DNA from: an uncultured Clostridia bacterium
GTDB taxonomy: Bacteria > Bacillota > Clostridia > TANB77 > CAG-508
Length of the DNA: 53,038 nt
Assembly (NCBI GenBank): GCA_947601495.1
Contig: CANQGE010000010.1
Coordinates: forward strand, 1 to 53,038
Direction of reading: 5' to 3'
Within the stretch, counting starts at the first letter, position 1. Every line of letters begins with the position of its first letter. The translations under genes and the position numbers were made by a program. Shown piece after piece: positions 7,097 to 17,500 of this stretch. The notes below the pieces were generated by a model, which saw only the letters and a program-made list of their open reading frames with translations, did not search any database and had not been told where the DNA came from.

Positions 7097-8820
7097 TAAT
7101 TATTTCCTTCAATTTCTGTACAATATACAGTTTCTACTTCTTCAAGTAAGTATTTTCCTACAAAACTTGGAGAATAATATGTTTCTAATTCATAGCTTGG
7201 AACAACAATTTCTTCTCCTTTGCTATTTACTACTCCCCACTTACCTTCTTGATAAACACCTGCAAATCCATATTCATTAAGCTCTGTAACTACATCATAT
7301 TTAGCATTAACTACAATATTTCCTTCTTTATCTGTAAATCCCCATTTTCCATCTTCTGCTTGATATGAATATAGTTTTAAATCATCAAAAACTTCTGTGT
7401 TTTTAACTATGTTTCCTTTTTTATCTATATATTTTAAGTCATTTTTTGAATATACTGATATGTAGTTTTCATTTACACTTTCAACTACACCATCTGTCAT
7501 TGTTAATGTTTTTTCAAAATTTTCAGAATATATATCTACTTCATTTCCTTTTCTTGCTTCTAATGCTCTAGCATTTTCTAATAAAATTATATTATCATAT
7601 TCTGCTGGAACTTCATCACCTGTATAGATATTTAATACTCCTGATTTTCCTTCTTCATTAGTAAAAATGAAGAAATTGTCAAATGCATAACTTATATATG
7701 TATATTTATTATCTATTTGTACATCTTTACTTATGATGCTATAATATCCTTGCTCATTTTGAGCTATGAAAAATGCTGGATTTCCAGTTTCTAAAATGCT
7801 TACATAATTGTTTGTATTTACTAAGTTTCCATGTAAGTCATATAGTCTTGATTCATCTGCTTTTTTTACAGAAATATAATTTCCTGCAACTGAAAAACTT
7901 TCATATTCTGTTTTCAAAATTTCTTTTCCATTTTCATCTAAAAAGCCATATTTACCATTTTTATTTACAGCAAAAATTTTTGAATTTGTATAAAAATTTA
8001 TTCCTTGATATTTTGGTTTTACAATTATTTTTTCATTTTTAATAATTCCTTTTTTACCTTTATCCATAAAAATTAAGTAAATATCATCTTTATAATCTAC
8101 TACTCTACTTATAGATTCGTATTTTGGTTCTATTAATACTTTTCCTTTATAGTCTATGTATCCATACATAATTCCTGTTTTTGTTTTTTCTGAAATTATA
8201 TATCCTTCTCTTTCATAAGAACCATTTTCAGAAGAATATTCATCTCCTTTAACAGAATTATATTTTATATCAACTATTGTTTTTCCTTCAGAATCTAAAA
8301 CTCCATATAATCCATCTTTCTTTACTAATATACATCCTGGTTTATTTGCTAAACTAGAAACTTCATCATATATTGCATCTGTTAATTTTTTTTCAGAGTA
8401 ATCTACTAATCCGTATTTTCCATTTTCTTCATAAGAAAGAACATTTTTTTCCATTTCCATAGTAGTATCTGATATGTTTATTGGAATTACACTATTAAAG
8501 TCTTTAAAAATATCTTGTCCATTTTTATTTAAAACTGTATATTCTTCTTCACTTTTGAAGCAGAAGAATACATCTTTTGATTGATTAGGTATATATATTT
8601 GTGAATATTTATTATCAATAATTTTTTCACCATCTCTATTTATAATTCCTACTTTCTCATCTGGTGAATATACTGCAAAATATTCATAAGGATCTTGTTT
8701 AATTGTTTCAACTGGTTTTTCTTTATTTTTATTTAAAAAAATTATTACACCTACTACTAAAATTATAAGAATTACAAGAATTATTATAATTTTAAATTTA
8801 CTATTTTCTTTAAAATTCAT
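7096..8820 (-). CDS. Membrane-anchored WG-repeat protein
   Basis: Probably an extracytoplasmic protein: a single N-terminal membrane segment (about residues 9-29, mostly I, L and V) is followed by an ectodomain built of about nine WG repeats. Repeat cores seen in order include KVGIINRDGEKII, KYGLVDYSEKKL, LYGVLDSEGKTIV, MYGYIDYKGKVLI, KYGFLDENGKEIL, KWGFTDKEGNIVV and KWGVVNSKGEEIV. WG repeats are proposed to form beta-propeller-like or solenoid scaffolds; no ligand is known. The 574-aa product lies between ppaC (36 nt upstream) and the flavoprotein (one-base overlap), so it is part of that operon. Its role there is unclear. Confidence 0.88.
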   Translation of the reverse strand: MNFKENSKFKIIIILVILIILVVGVIIFLNKNKEKPVETIKQDPYEYFAVYSPDEKVGIINRDGEKIIDNKYSQIYIPNQSKDVFFCFKSEEEYTVLNKNGQDIFKDFNSVIPINISDTTMEMEKNVLSYEENGKYGLVDYSEKKLTDAIYDEVSSLANKPGCILVKKDGLYGVLDSEGKTIVDIKYNSVKGDEYSSENGSYEREGYIISEKTKTGIMYGYIDYKGKVLIEPKYESISRVVDYKDDIYLIFMDKGKKGIIKNEKIIVKPKYQGINFYTNSKIFAVNKNGKYGFLDENGKEILKTEYESFSVAGNYISVKKADESRLYDLHGNLVNTNNYVSILETGNPAFFIAQNEQGYYSIISKDVQIDNKYTYISYAFDNFFIFTNEEGKSGVLNIYTGDEVPAEYDNIILLENARALEARKGNEVDIYSENFEKTLTMTDGVVESVNENYISVYSKNDLKYIDKKGNIVKNTEVFDDLKLYSYQAEDGKWGFTDKEGNIVVNAKYDVVTELNEYGFAGVYQEGKWGVVNSKGEEIVVPSYELETYYSPSFVGKYLLEEVETVYCTEIEGNN

Positions 8821-8855
8821 AAGACCTTACTCTCCTAATCAAAATACATTAGATT

Positions 8856-9776
8856 TTATGCATTTTCTGTCATTATTGGAACTACTTGTTTTTTACGAGA
8901 AACAACACCTTTTAATAAAGCTGTGTTATTTTCTAGTTTTACTCCGTAAGATTTTTCTACAAGTGATGCTGATTTTCCTAATGCTATTACTTGTGAATTG
9001 CTATTTACTATATCTGTAATTAAAAGCATAAATAAGTCTAAATTTTCTTCAGCTATTATTTCATTCATTCTATCTTCTAAATCTTTTTTCATTTTCATAA
9101 CATCTGAAATATCTGCTGTATTTACTTGATTTACAATAGCTTTTACATTTTTAAAATCTATTTTTTTAGCATCTAAATGTAAAATTTCATCTATGCTAAA
9201 AGAAGATAAATCTGTTCCTGCTTTTAACATTTCTAATCCATAGCTTTCTGCATTTATTCCAGATATTTTTGATAATTCTTCAACTGCTTTTTTGTCATCT
9301 TCTGTTGTTGTTGGTGATTTTAATAAAAGAGTATCTGAAATAATTGCTGATAGCATTAAGCTTGCTATAGTTTTATCTATTGTGAAACCATTTTCTTTAT
9401 ATAGCTTGTACATAACTGTTTCAGTACATCCGACTGGTTCTGCTCTATAGAAAAGTGGATATGCTGTTTCTAAAGCAAGTTTGTGATGATCTACAACTTT
9501 TAAAATATTTACATTATTTAAATTATCTATTGATTCACTTGGACTATTGTGATCTACTAAAATAACATTTGCCCCATCTTCTACGTTTTCAATTAATTCT
9601 GGTGCTTCTATTTTTAAATAATTTAAAACATATTCTGTTTCTTTGTTTACATTTCCTAGTCTGCATGCTTTTGCTTCTGCATTTCCTAATTTTCTTTCAA
9701 AATCTGCCATTACCAAACTTGAAGTAATTGAATCTGTATCTGGATTTTTATGTCCAAAAATATAAGTTTTTCCCAT
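8856..9776 (-). CDS. ppaC: Manganese-dependent inorganic pyrophosphatase (family II, DHH)
   Basis: Hydrolyses pyrophosphate to two phosphates in the cytoplasm. The DHH/DHHA2 layout is clear: GHKNPDTDSITSS at residues 8-20 (metal-binding His and Asp), VILVDHNSPSES near 75, and the DHH motif VVDHHKL near 95. The C-terminal DHHA2 domain carries the substrate-binding SRKKQVVP at the end. The 306 aa match family II enzymes without CBS domains. GGAG precedes the ATG. It heads a likely operon ppaC - WG protein - flavoprotein - yigZ, divergent from the radical-SAM gene across a 162-bp gap. Confidence 0.95.
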   Translation of the reverse strand: MGKTYIFGHKNPDTDSITSSLVMADFERKLGNAEAKACRLGNVNKETEYVLNYLKIEAPELIENVEDGANVILVDHNSPSESIDNLNNVNILKVVDHHKLALETAYPLFYRAEPVGCTETVMYKLYKENGFTIDKTIASLMLSAIISDTLLLKSPTTTEDDKKAVEELSKISGINAESYGLEMLKAGTDLSSFSIDEILHLDAKKIDFKNVKAIVNQVNTADISDVMKMKKDLEDRMNEIIAEENLDLFMLLITDIVNSNSQVIALGKSASLVEKSYGVKLENNTALLKGVVSRKKQVVPIMTENA

Positions 9777-9938
9777 TTTTTATTTCTCCGTTTCTTTTAA
9801 AATTTGTAGTTATATTATAACAATTTGTTCTAAAAATCAATATCTTTCACATAGTATTTACAAATTCATTTTTCCTTATTTCAATTTCTTTAAATTTGTA
9901 TTATAATAGTGCCATAGCAAAATTTTAAGAGGTTTTTA

Positions 9939-10928
9939 ATGAACGATAGATATAATCATCTAAATACATATTTAAAAGAAAAATTTGGAGAAAGAACTTT
10001 AAAAATTTGTATAGATGCTGGATTTACTTGTCCAAATCGCGATGGAACAAAATCAAGTTCTGGTTGCATTTTTTGCACTGGACAAGGTTCTGGAGAGCAT
10101 ATAAAAAAATTCATTTTAAATAATTCTAACAAGTCTTTTGCTATAAATAATTCTTTGGAAAATCAAATTCAGAATATAAAATTTCAAATTGATACTTACT
10201 TTAATTCTTATAAATCAAAAAGGGCAAATAAATTTATTGCATATTTTCAAAATTTTACAAATACTTATGACACTATTCAAAATTTAAAATTAAAATATGA
10301 TTCTGTTTTAGAATATGATAAAATTGTAGCTCTAGATATAGCCACTCGTCCTGATTGCATAAATGAAGATATTTGCAAATTAATTGCTTCTTATAAAAAC
10401 AAGCTTTATGTTTTTGTTGAGCTTGGACTTCAAACTTCAAATGATTCCACTGGCAAATTAATAAATAGATGTTATTCTTCAAATGATTTTACAAACGCTA
10501 TTCAACTTTTAAATAAGTATAATATTGATGTGGTAACTCACATAATGATTGGTCTTCCAAATGAAAGTTCTGATGATTTAAAAAATACTGTAAATTTTTT
10601 AAATTTGCATAATATTCAAGGATTAAAAATTCATTCTACATACATTACTGTAAATACTGCTTTAGAAAAAATGTATATTCAAAATGAATATAAACCAATT
10701 ACTTTAGATTATTACATAGAGCAAGTATGCTTCGTTTTAACACATATAAATCCAAGCATTATAATTCATAAGCTTTCTGGAGATGCTCCAAAAGATTTGC
10801 TTGTTGCTCCAGAATGGAATAGTCATAAAAAGTGGATTTTAAATGGAATAGATAAATATATGAAAATTAATGATTTATATCAAGGAAAATATTTTAATTT
10901 AGGAGGTTTTTATGGAAATAGTAGATAG
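9939..10928 (+). CDS. Radical SAM protein, YhcC/TIGR01212 family
   Basis: Predicted [4Fe-4S]/SAM enzyme of unknown reaction. The N-terminus RYNHLNTYLKEKFGERTLKI and the signature DAGFTCPNRDGTKSSSGCIFC identify the family; the cluster cysteines form an unusual Cx(11)CxxC spacing rather than the common CxxxCxxC, as is typical here. A SAM-domain segment VELGLQTSNDSTGKLINR and GLPNES follow. The 329-aa length is normal. The ribosome binding site is AGAGG. The last 17 bases overlap the Nudix gene, indicating translational coupling. The likely promoter has TATAAT at about 9900-9905 with a poor -35. Confidence 0.9.
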   Translation: MNDRYNHLNTYLKEKFGERTLKICIDAGFTCPNRDGTKSSSGCIFCTGQGSGEHIKKFILNNSNKSFAINNSLENQIQNIKFQIDTYFNSYKSKRANKFIAYFQNFTNTYDTIQNLKLKYDSVLEYDKIVALDIATRPDCINEDICKLIASYKNKLYVFVELGLQTSNDSTGKLINRCYSSNDFTNAIQLLNKYNIDVVTHIMIGLPNESSDDLKNTVNFLNLHNIQGLKIHSTYITVNTALEKMYIQNEYKPITLDYYIEQVCFVLTHINPSIIIHKLSGDAPKDLLVAPEWNSHKKWILNGIDKYMKINDLYQGKYFNLGGFYGNSR

Positions 10929-11415
10929 GTATGATAAAAAAAGATTTCCACTAAACAAAACTAGTGAAAGACATGATAAAGTTCCTGGTGAGTACAGACT
11001 TTCTGTTCATGTTTGGATTATTAATAGTAAGGGTGAATTTCTATTACAAAAAAGAAGTCCTAAAAAGAAAAAATACCCTAATTGCTGGGCTATGCATGGC
11101 GGAGGAGTTGATACTGGAGAAAACACCGTTGAGGCTGGAATTAGAGAATGTTATGAAGAAATTGGCGTTACATTAGATGAAGATGATTTTGAATTTCTTC
11201 TATCATTTAGGCATGATCCTCTTGCATTTGTTGATGTATACCTTGCTAGAAAAGATGTTGAGTTAAAAGATTTGGTATTAGAGCCTAAAGAAGTTTGTGA
11301 TGCAAAATGGTATACTATGGATGAAATGGAAGCTATGGTTAAAAATGGTGAAATGGCTTCAATTGTTTGCAATTATTTTGATATGTTTAAAAAAGAAATG
11401 CATAATGAATTATAA
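10912..11415 (+). CDS. Nudix hydrolase
   Basis: Predicted hydrolase of a nucleoside diphosphate linked to another moiety; the substrate is unknown. The Nudix box is complete, G-VDTGE-(x7)-RECYEEIGV at about residues 63-83, with the metal-binding glutamates present. LLQKRS and WAMHGGGVDTGE just before it are typical of the YfcD/Idi-like Nudix subgroup. 167 aa. The AGGAGG site lies within the end of the radical-SAM gene, which it overlaps by 17 nt. Its 3' end overlaps the convergent methyltransferase gene by 6 nt. Confidence 0.9.
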   Translation: MEIVDRYDKKRFPLNKTSERHDKVPGEYRLSVHVWIINSKGEFLLQKRSPKKKKYPNCWAMHGGGVDTGENTVEAGIRECYEEIGVTLDEDDFEFLLSFRHDPLAFVDVYLARKDVELKDLVLEPKEVCDAKWYTMDEMEAMVKNGEMASIVCNYFDMFKKEMHNEL

Positions 11416-12321
11416 TTTTTTAATCTTGGCTATAAAAAAACCTTCATATAATTCATTTGGGCACACACAAAGTGTGCCTTTTATTTTTGTTGGTAGAATT
11501 TGCAAGGTTTCTATTCCGTCGAATTTAATTGGAACAATCTCTATTTTTGCTTCCTTCATAACTTTTGAAATTATTTCTTCATTTTCCGCACTTAAAATAG
11601 AACAAGTTGAATATACCATTTCTTGTCCCTTTTTTAATATTTTTATAGCTTTTTTTAGAAGACTATATTGTGATTTTGTAGATTTTTCAATAAGTTTTTC
11701 TGTAAAATATTTTCCTAAATTTTTATCATATATATTTAAAGTTCCACTTCCACTACATGGTGCATCTAATAAAATTTGGTCAAAAGAGAAAAAGTCATCA
11801 ATTTGCCTAGAATCCTTTTGCATAATATAAACACAAGTTGCACCTTGCTTTTGTACATTATATTTTAACTTTTCTATTCTTACATTATTCATTTCACAAG
11901 CTGTAATATGTGATTTATTGTTTGTTAAAGCTGCGATTTGAGTTGTTTTTCCGCCTGGAGCTGCTGTCATATCTAAAATATCTGTGTTTTCTTTTGGAGA
12001 TAATATAATAGGTGGCAACATTGAAGATAAACTTTGAAGATATATTTCTCCATTTTTATAAATATCTAAATTTTCTATACTTTCTTCTTTTGCATTAGAT
12101 AATATAAAAGCTTCTTTGCTCCATTTTACTTTTTCATATTTTATATTATTTTCTTCTAGAACTTTTTCTATATTTGAAATATTAGATTTTAAAGTATTAA
12201 CTCTAAAAGTAACTTTTCTTTCTTTACTATACCCTTCTAATATTTTTTCTACATCTTCACTGCTATATTGATTATTTAAATAATTTATTAAAAAACTTGG
12301 TATATTTTCTTCTATAAACAT
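11410..12321 (-). CDS. RsmB/NOP-family RNA m5C methyltransferase
   Basis: Class I SAM-dependent methyltransferase predicted to make 5-methylcytosine in rRNA or tRNA. It has a short N-terminal region RKVTFRVNTLK, the SAM-binding motif DMTAAPGGKTTQIAAL, then motif IV DAPCSGSG and motif VI YSTCSILSAENE, which supply the two cysteines of the m5C mechanism. At 303 aa it lacks the NusB-like N-terminal domain of RsmB (about 440 aa) and an obvious C-terminal PUA domain, so I do not assign it to RsmB or RsmF specifically. It converges on the Nudix gene with a 6-nt overlap. Confidence 0.88.
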   Translation of the reverse strand: MFIEENIPSFLINYLNNQYSSEDVEKILEGYSKERKVTFRVNTLKSNISNIEKVLEENNIKYEKVKWSKEAFILSNAKEESIENLDIYKNGEIYLQSLSSMLPPIILSPKENTDILDMTAAPGGKTTQIAALTNNKSHITACEMNNVRIEKLKYNVQKQGATCVYIMQKDSRQIDDFFSFDQILLDAPCSGSGTLNIYDKNLGKYFTEKLIEKSTKSQYSLLKKAIKILKKGQEMVYSTCSILSAENEEIISKVMKEAKIEIVPIKFDGIETLQILPTKIKGTLCVCPNELYEGFFIAKIKKL

Positions 12322-12386
12322 ATTTTACCTCTTATATTTAATTTATATCATAATAATATATTATTTTTTTATTTTAAGCTCTTTAA

Positions 12387-12449
12387 AAGGGAAAAGCCGA
12401 AGACCTGTAATATCTCCGACCCTGCCCGTCAGTTGTCAAGCTTTCCCTT
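12387..12449 (-). terminator. Long 3' stem of the 69-aa gene, possible terminator
   Basis: AAGGGAAAGC, inside the last codons of the gene, pairs with GCTTTTCCCTT about 40 nt downstream on the minus strand, with one bulged base. A GC-rich loop lies between. The downstream sequence is A-rich and then T-rich (TTAAAATAAAAAAATAAT), so this is not a textbook terminator. Confidence 0.4.
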
Positions 12450-12638
12450 CACCAGCCTGTAAAGGAGCGGATAAACCAATTCGAGTTCATCAAGCATCTG
12501 CCTAACTTCTTCGGCGGTTTTTCCTTCCAGCTTTGCGATTTCTTCGATGTCGTAACCCTCAAGCAATTGAGATGCCATTCGGCCTATTCGCATAAGCCTT
12601 TTCAGGGTTTCTTCATCGTATTCTCGTTTTTTCGGCAT
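12429..12638 (-). CDS. Small 69-aa protein, possibly helix-turn-helix-like, horizontally acquired
   Basis: I do not recognise the family. The protein is short, highly charged and predicted helical. The segment GYDIEEIAKLEGKTAEEVRQ (about 28-47) resembles a small helix-turn-helix, in which a 'DIEEIAKL' helix, a turn and a second helix align as in sigma/transposase-type HTHs; this is a resemblance only. Translation is well supported by GGAGGTGAGAAC directly before the ATG. Base composition and codon use differ sharply from all neighbours, the main sign of recent acquisition. Two palindromes upstream (12655-12667 and 12681-12695) could be operators, consistent with a self-regulating DNA-binding protein. 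Confidence 0.75.
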   Translation of the reverse strand: MPKKREYDEETLKRLMRIGRMASQLLEGYDIEEIAKLEGKTAEEVRQMLDELELVYPLLYRLVKGKLDN

Positions 12639-12654
12639 GTTCTCACCTCCAATG

Positions 12655-12667
12655 AAGAACAGTTCTT
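12655..12667. promoter_or_regulatory. Perfect 13-bp palindrome upstream of the 69-aa gene
   Basis: AAGAACAGTTCTT, 6-bp arms with a one-base centre, 17 bp upstream of the ATG and just ahead of the ribosome binding site. It is a candidate operator. The spacing does not fit the LexA box (GAAC-N4-GTTC). Confidence 0.45.
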
Positions 12668-12680
12668 AGGGTGATAGCTG

Positions 12681-12695
12681 GTGAATATATGTCAC
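12681..12695. promoter_or_regulatory. Imperfect palindrome GTGAATATATGTCAC
   Basis: GTGA and TCAC flank a partly symmetrical ATATAT centre, about 43 bp upstream of the 69-aa gene and inside the likely promoter region. Possible second operator; no direct evidence. Confidence 0.3.
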
Positions 12696-12742
12696 AAAGA
12701 CATTTTTATTTTAACATATTTTTTATGATTTTACTAGTAGTT

Positions 12743-13831
12743 TTATATTTCTATTCTTAATTTTTCACCCGTAAAAATCAAATTTACATTTTGTATATCA
12801 TTAAGTTTAGCAATTTCCTTAATAGTAGTTTTAAATTTTATAGCAAGTTTGCTTAAAGTATCTCCTTTTTTTACTGTATAAATAATATGATTACAATCAT
12901 ATAAATTATCATCTTGCATATTACTATTTATAGGTACTATTATTTTTTGATTAGGAAAAATAAGATTAGGATTACTAATATTATTTAAAGATACTAATTC
13001 TTTTACTGTTGTGCCATATTTACGAGCAATTTGGCTTAAAGTATTTCCTTTTTTAACAACATATGTAGTATCTTTACTAGGACTTTGTGGATTTTCTTTT
13101 TCTGGAACTTCTGATTCTGGCTTTTCCGCTTCAGGAGTTTCTGGAATTTCTGCATTATTTGATAAAAGTATATTTTCTGTAAATTTATCTCTATCAACTA
13201 ATCCTTCAATTCCATTTACTTTTCCACTGCTTGTATATTGAAATCCATCCCAAACTTCCCAATTAGTACTTCTTGGCACCTCTACCCCATATTCTGCAAT
13301 CCAAAGTGGATATTTTAGAGCTAAATTTTTTCCAAAAACATTTTTTGCATTTGATGCATCGCTATATATTATTACTTCTTTTCCCGTAAGCTCTATTACT
13401 CTTTGCAGAAATGCTTCTGAAATATTATTAATTTGTTCTATGTTTAAATTTCCAAATTGTTCAAAATCCATTGCCAGCTTACAATCTGGTACAGTATTAG
13501 AAATTGTTGAAACGAAAAAGTCTGCTTGTTTTATTGCCTCTTCTTCACTTCTAGCTGTTAAAAAATGATAAAAGCCAACTTGAAGTCCATTCGCTTTTGC
13601 ATTCTCATAATTTATTTTAAAATAAGCATCAACAATGTTATTTCCTTGACTAGATTTTATATATACAATATTTATTCCATTTGCTTTTACTTCGCTATAA
13701 TTAATATAACCCTGCCAATTACTAACATCTATACCATTATAAATTGTACTGCTTGATGCTACTGTAGCAAGTACACTAACTGGTAAAAACATTAATATTA
13801 GCAAGGTTATACTTAAAATTTTTAATTTCAT
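12743..13831 (-). CDS. Secreted GH25 lysozyme with two LysM domains
   Basis: Predicted secreted N-acetylmuramidase cutting peptidoglycan. Residues 1-22 are a signal peptide (MKLKILS then a hydrophobic core, ending VLA). The GH25 domain (about 33-222) shows GIDVSNWQG with the first catalytic-pocket Asp, IKSSQG, GFYHFL, and MDFEQFG, where the DxE pair holds the catalytic Glu. A Pro/Glu-rich linker (about 228-252) is followed by two LysM peptidoglycan-binding modules, [19 protein letters not shown] (about 257-300) and [19 protein letters not shown] (about 318-362). The reading frame extends five codons further to a TTG at 13846, but GGAGGTG overlaps those codons and points to the ATG at 13831. 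It follows upp by 86 nt with no clear terminator. Confidence 0.92.
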   Translation of the reverse strand: MKLKILSITLLILMFLPVSVLATVASSSTIYNGIDVSNWQGYINYSEVKANGINIVYIKSSQGNNIVDAYFKINYENAKANGLQVGFYHFLTARSEEEAIKQADFFVSTISNTVPDCKLAMDFEQFGNLNIEQINNISEAFLQRVIELTGKEVIIYSDASNAKNVFGKNLALKYPLWIAEYGVEVPRSTNWEVWDGFQYTSSGKVNGIEGLVDRDKFTENILLSNNAEIPETPEAEKPESEVPEKENPQSPSKDTTYVVKKGNTLSQIARKYGTTVKELVSLNNISNPNLIFPNQKIIVPINSNMQDDNLYDCNHIIYTVKKGDTLSKLAIKFKTTIKEIAKLNDIQNVNLIFTGEKLRIEI

Positions 13832-13917
13832 TTTTATCACCTCCAATCTCTTTTTATAGTATGATTGAAGGTTTTGCTGTGAAACTTGTTTATTATTTCT
13901 TATCTTATTTCTAATAT

Positions 13918-14544
13918 CTATTTCGTTCCAAAAATTCTATCTCCTGCATCTCCTAAACCTGGAACAATATATCCATTTTCATTTAATTTTTCATCAATTG
14001 ATGTTGTATAAATATCTACATCTGGATGAACTTCTTGCATTCTTTTTATTCCTTCTGGTGCTGCTATTATACATAAGAATTTTAATTTTTTTGCTCCACT
14101 TTCTTTTAAACTTGTAATAGCATCTATTCCTGAGCCACCTGTTGCAAGCATTGGATCTAATACTATTACTTCTCTTTTATCTAAATCTTTTGGTGTTTTA
14201 TAATAATATTTTACTGGTTTTAAAGTTTCTTCATTTCTATACATTCCAATATGACCTATTTTTGCATTTGGCATTACTTTTATAAGACCATCTAGCATTC
14301 CTGTTCCAGCTCTTAATATTGGTATAAAAGCATATTTATCTTCATCTAATTTTTTTCCTGTCATCTTGCAAATTGGCGTTTCTATTTCTTTATTCTCAAG
14401 TTTTGCATCTTTCATTGCCTCATAGCAAAGTAAAGTAGATAGCTCTCCAATAATTTCTCTAAATTCTTTTGTTCCTGTTTTTTTATCTCTTAGTATTGTT
14501 AATTTGTGTTCAACTAATGGATGATTTAGTTTGATAACTGCCAT
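13918..14544 (-). CDS. upp: Uracil phosphoribosyltransferase
   Basis: Salvages uracil: uracil + PRPP gives UMP + PPi, in the cytoplasm. The family motifs are all present: [23 protein letters not shown] at the N-terminus (split here as a run of conserved residues), the PRPP site [11 protein letters not shown], and the uracil-binding tail [18 protein letters not shown]. With the ATG at 14544 the product is 208 aa and lines up with E. coli and Bacillus Upp; an ATG four codons upstream (14556) is also possible, and neither has a strong ribosome binding site. It is 42 nt downstream of the double-AAA gene and probably cotranscribed with it. Confidence 0.94.
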   Translation of the reverse strand: MAVIKLNHPLVEHKLTILRDKKTGTKEFREIIGELSTLLCYEAMKDAKLENKEIETPICKMTGKKLDEDKYAFIPILRAGTGMLDGLIKVMPNAKIGHIGMYRNEETLKPVKYYYKTPKDLDKREVIVLDPMLATGGSGIDAITSLKESGAKKLKFLCIIAAPEGIKRMQEVHPDVDIYTTSIDEKLNENGYIVPGLGDAGDRIFGTK

Positions 14545-14598
14545 TTTTAATACCATTCTTATAATAAATATAAGCCTTTCTTTTTATAAAATTTTAAA

Positions 14599-17500
14599 TT
14601 AAAATCCTATTCTTTTCTTTGACTCTTCAGCTTTTATTTCTGATACGTCCTCTTCTTCGAATGTAAGTAGTCTTTCCATATCTGTAACTTCTCTTGTTTT
14701 TCTTGCATGTTCTATAATAATTTTTTGAACTAAATTTTCTACAAATCTACCATTACCAAAATTTTCTACTTCTTTTGCATTTTTTAAAATATTTTCAACT
14801 TTAGCTCTTGCTTGTTTACTTGATTTAAAGCCTTTATCTTTAACTTTTTTATCATAAATTTTTAATAGTTCTTCTAAAGAATAATCTTCAAAGTTTATTT
14901 CATATCCAACTCTAGATTTTAATCCAGGGTTTAAATCTCTAAATCTTCTCATTTCTTCAGTATATCCAGCAAATATTATTATAAGTCTTCCTTGATAATC
15001 TTCCATTGCCTTTAAAAGAGTTGCTACACATTCTGCAGAATAACTTGCATTTGTTCCATTATGCTCCATTATTGCATAGGCTTCATCTATAAATAGAACT
15101 CCATCTAATGCACTTTCAATTACTGCTTGCGTTTTTGGACCTGTTTGTCCTAAAAACTCACCAATCAAATCTTGTGATTGAACTTCAACTAGTTTATTAT
15201 TTTTTATATATCCTAAATTATAATAAATTTCTGCTAATAATCTTGCCACTGTTGTTTTTCCAGTTCCTGCATTTCCTTTAAAAATCATATGCATATTAAA
15301 ATCTGGAACACGATTTAATTTTTTGTTTAATTCTATAATTGAAACAAATCCGTCTAATGTTTCTTTTACTTTTTCAAGTCCTATTAAAGAATTCATTTCT
15401 TCTAAAATTTCATCAACAGTACGAGCTTTGTCTTTTTTAGTTTCATTATATATTTCAACATCTCTATTTGTTATAATTTTAAGATTATTTTCGTCTTCAC
15501 AGTTTCCTGCATGTGTTACAACTAATCTATCAAATAAATTCATAACAAATCTAGCATTTCCAAAGTTTCTTCCAATTTTGTTTTTCATAATGATTTTTTC
15601 TATTTTAGAAATTACTCCATCTTCTAAAGTAAATTCATTTTCTTTTACTTCATTATTAAAAATTTGAACTAATTCTTTTTGTGAAAAATCTGGAAATTCT
15701 AATTCATAACCTATTCTTGACATTAATCCTTGGTTGCAATTTATAAAATCGTTCATTTCTTTAGTGTAGCCTGCAAATATTACTATTAGTCTATTTTTAT
15801 ATAAATCCATTGCTCTACATATTGTTGCCATACACTCTGCTGGATAATTTGAAGTATTTCCACCTTTACTTGCCATAATAGTATGAGCTTCATCAATAAA
15901 TAAAACTCCATCTAATGCACTATCTATTATTGCTTGAGTTTTTGGTGCAGTTTCTCCTAGGTGACTTCCAATTAAATCTTTACTACTAACTTCAATTATT
16001 TTATTTTCACTAACAAATCCCAATTGATAGAAAAGTTCTGCAAGAAGTCTTGCTATTGTAGTTTTTCCTGTTCCAGAATTACCCTTAAATATCATATTAA
16101 GATTAGCAAAGCCTTCTACATTAATTTTTTTGCTGTAATCTAAATATTTTAAAAGCTCATTTATTTTATCTTTAACATCTGCTAGACCTACCAAAGAGTT
16201 GATATCTTTCATTATTTCTTTTATTTCTCTTGCATCGTCTTTTTTTGGCACGTCTTTCTTTTCAAAAGAATTATTTATACTTAAAAGTTTAAATTTGTTA
16301 AATACAATTTCATAATAAAGTTTATCTATGTAAGCATATTCATCCATTGTTTCCGGATTATATGTGTTTTCAATATACTTTTCTAAGTCATCTAAAAACT
16401 CTTTATTTGGTTTCATTATATTATTTAATTTTTGAACTATTTTGTCTTTAATAATTTGAGAGCTGAAACCATCTATGTATATTTTTTTATTTATTACAGA
16501 GCTTTCTATTGAAGGATGCTTTTGAGTTACATCTTTAAAAACATCTTCACATTCAACAAATATACTAATAGATTTAGGATTTCTTGAATTATATTTTTCT
16601 ATTGCAGTTAATAATCCTTCTAATCTATACTCATTTAAATTTTTGGTTTTTCCTAAATTTTCAAAAATTAAAAGGTCATTTTTAGAATACATTGATTCTA
16701 CTTGCATAATCATATCACAAGAATCTTTTGTTCTTTTAACTAACATTTCTGTATCTACCCACAAAGTTGGTTTGTTTGTTATGTAATTAAAAGTTCTAGC
16801 ATATTTGCTTATAATATTAATTACTTTGTCTGATATAATATTATTTTTTGTATATAGTGCAATATTAAAATGAATGTATGGTAAGTCTTCATTAAAATAA
16901 TAGTTTCTTATATATGTAAGAATTGATATAATTTCTTCTTTTTCCTTATCTCCACACTCTAATTCTTGAACAGCATGTACATATTGATTATAATAAGAAA
17001 CTCTAAATTCACTTTCTTTAAATTCTCTTTTTTCAAGTATTTTATTTATTAATTCTTGTTCTGATAAATTATTTTGTGAGCATAAATATCTAATATAAAC
17101 AGCAAGTTCAATTGGAGATTTATCAAAAATATATGAGAAATTGCTTTCAAATTTTACTTCTTTTACATCAAATGTTTTTTCTATTCCTTTGTTTGAAAAA
17201 TAATCATTTAAATTATTGAAAAATGAATTGTTTTTCACGTTATAATCTATAGTTTTATATGTTATTTTTTCATCATTAATGCTTTCTATCATAATACTGT
17301 TTGAAACAAGTATCATTTCTGCTCCAACAACATCTATTGAATTATTTATATAAGTATTTACCACATTAGCAATTGAATCTATTAAGTAATCATCACTTAC
17401 ATAATTGTGAGGTCTTTCATTACTTAACATATCATATACTCTTCTTAGATTAAATTTATTATCTACAGCACATTTATTTATATATGCAACTAATTTAAAT

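Larger units (their letters stand above)
12380..12700. other. GC-rich island of foreign composition
   Basis: G+C jumps to nearly half here, against a background near a quarter to 30%, and codon choice in the enclosed gene switches to C/G-ending codons (CTG, ATC, GCC, ACC, CTC). The high-GC stretch ends sharply at both sides. It includes the 69-aa gene, its upstream palindromes and its 3' stem. No integrase or terminal repeat is visible. Confidence 0.75.

Noticed and set aside
10912-11415. Isopentenyl-diphosphate isomerase (Idi)
   Set aside because: The WAMHGGG/Nudix layout resembles the Idi/YfcD group, but the Idi catalytic Cys region (CCSHP) is absent.
12655-12667. AAGAACAGTTCTT as a LexA box
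   Set aside because: The GAAC and GTTC halves have only one base between them; the Gram-positive LexA box needs four. Kept only as a possible operator.
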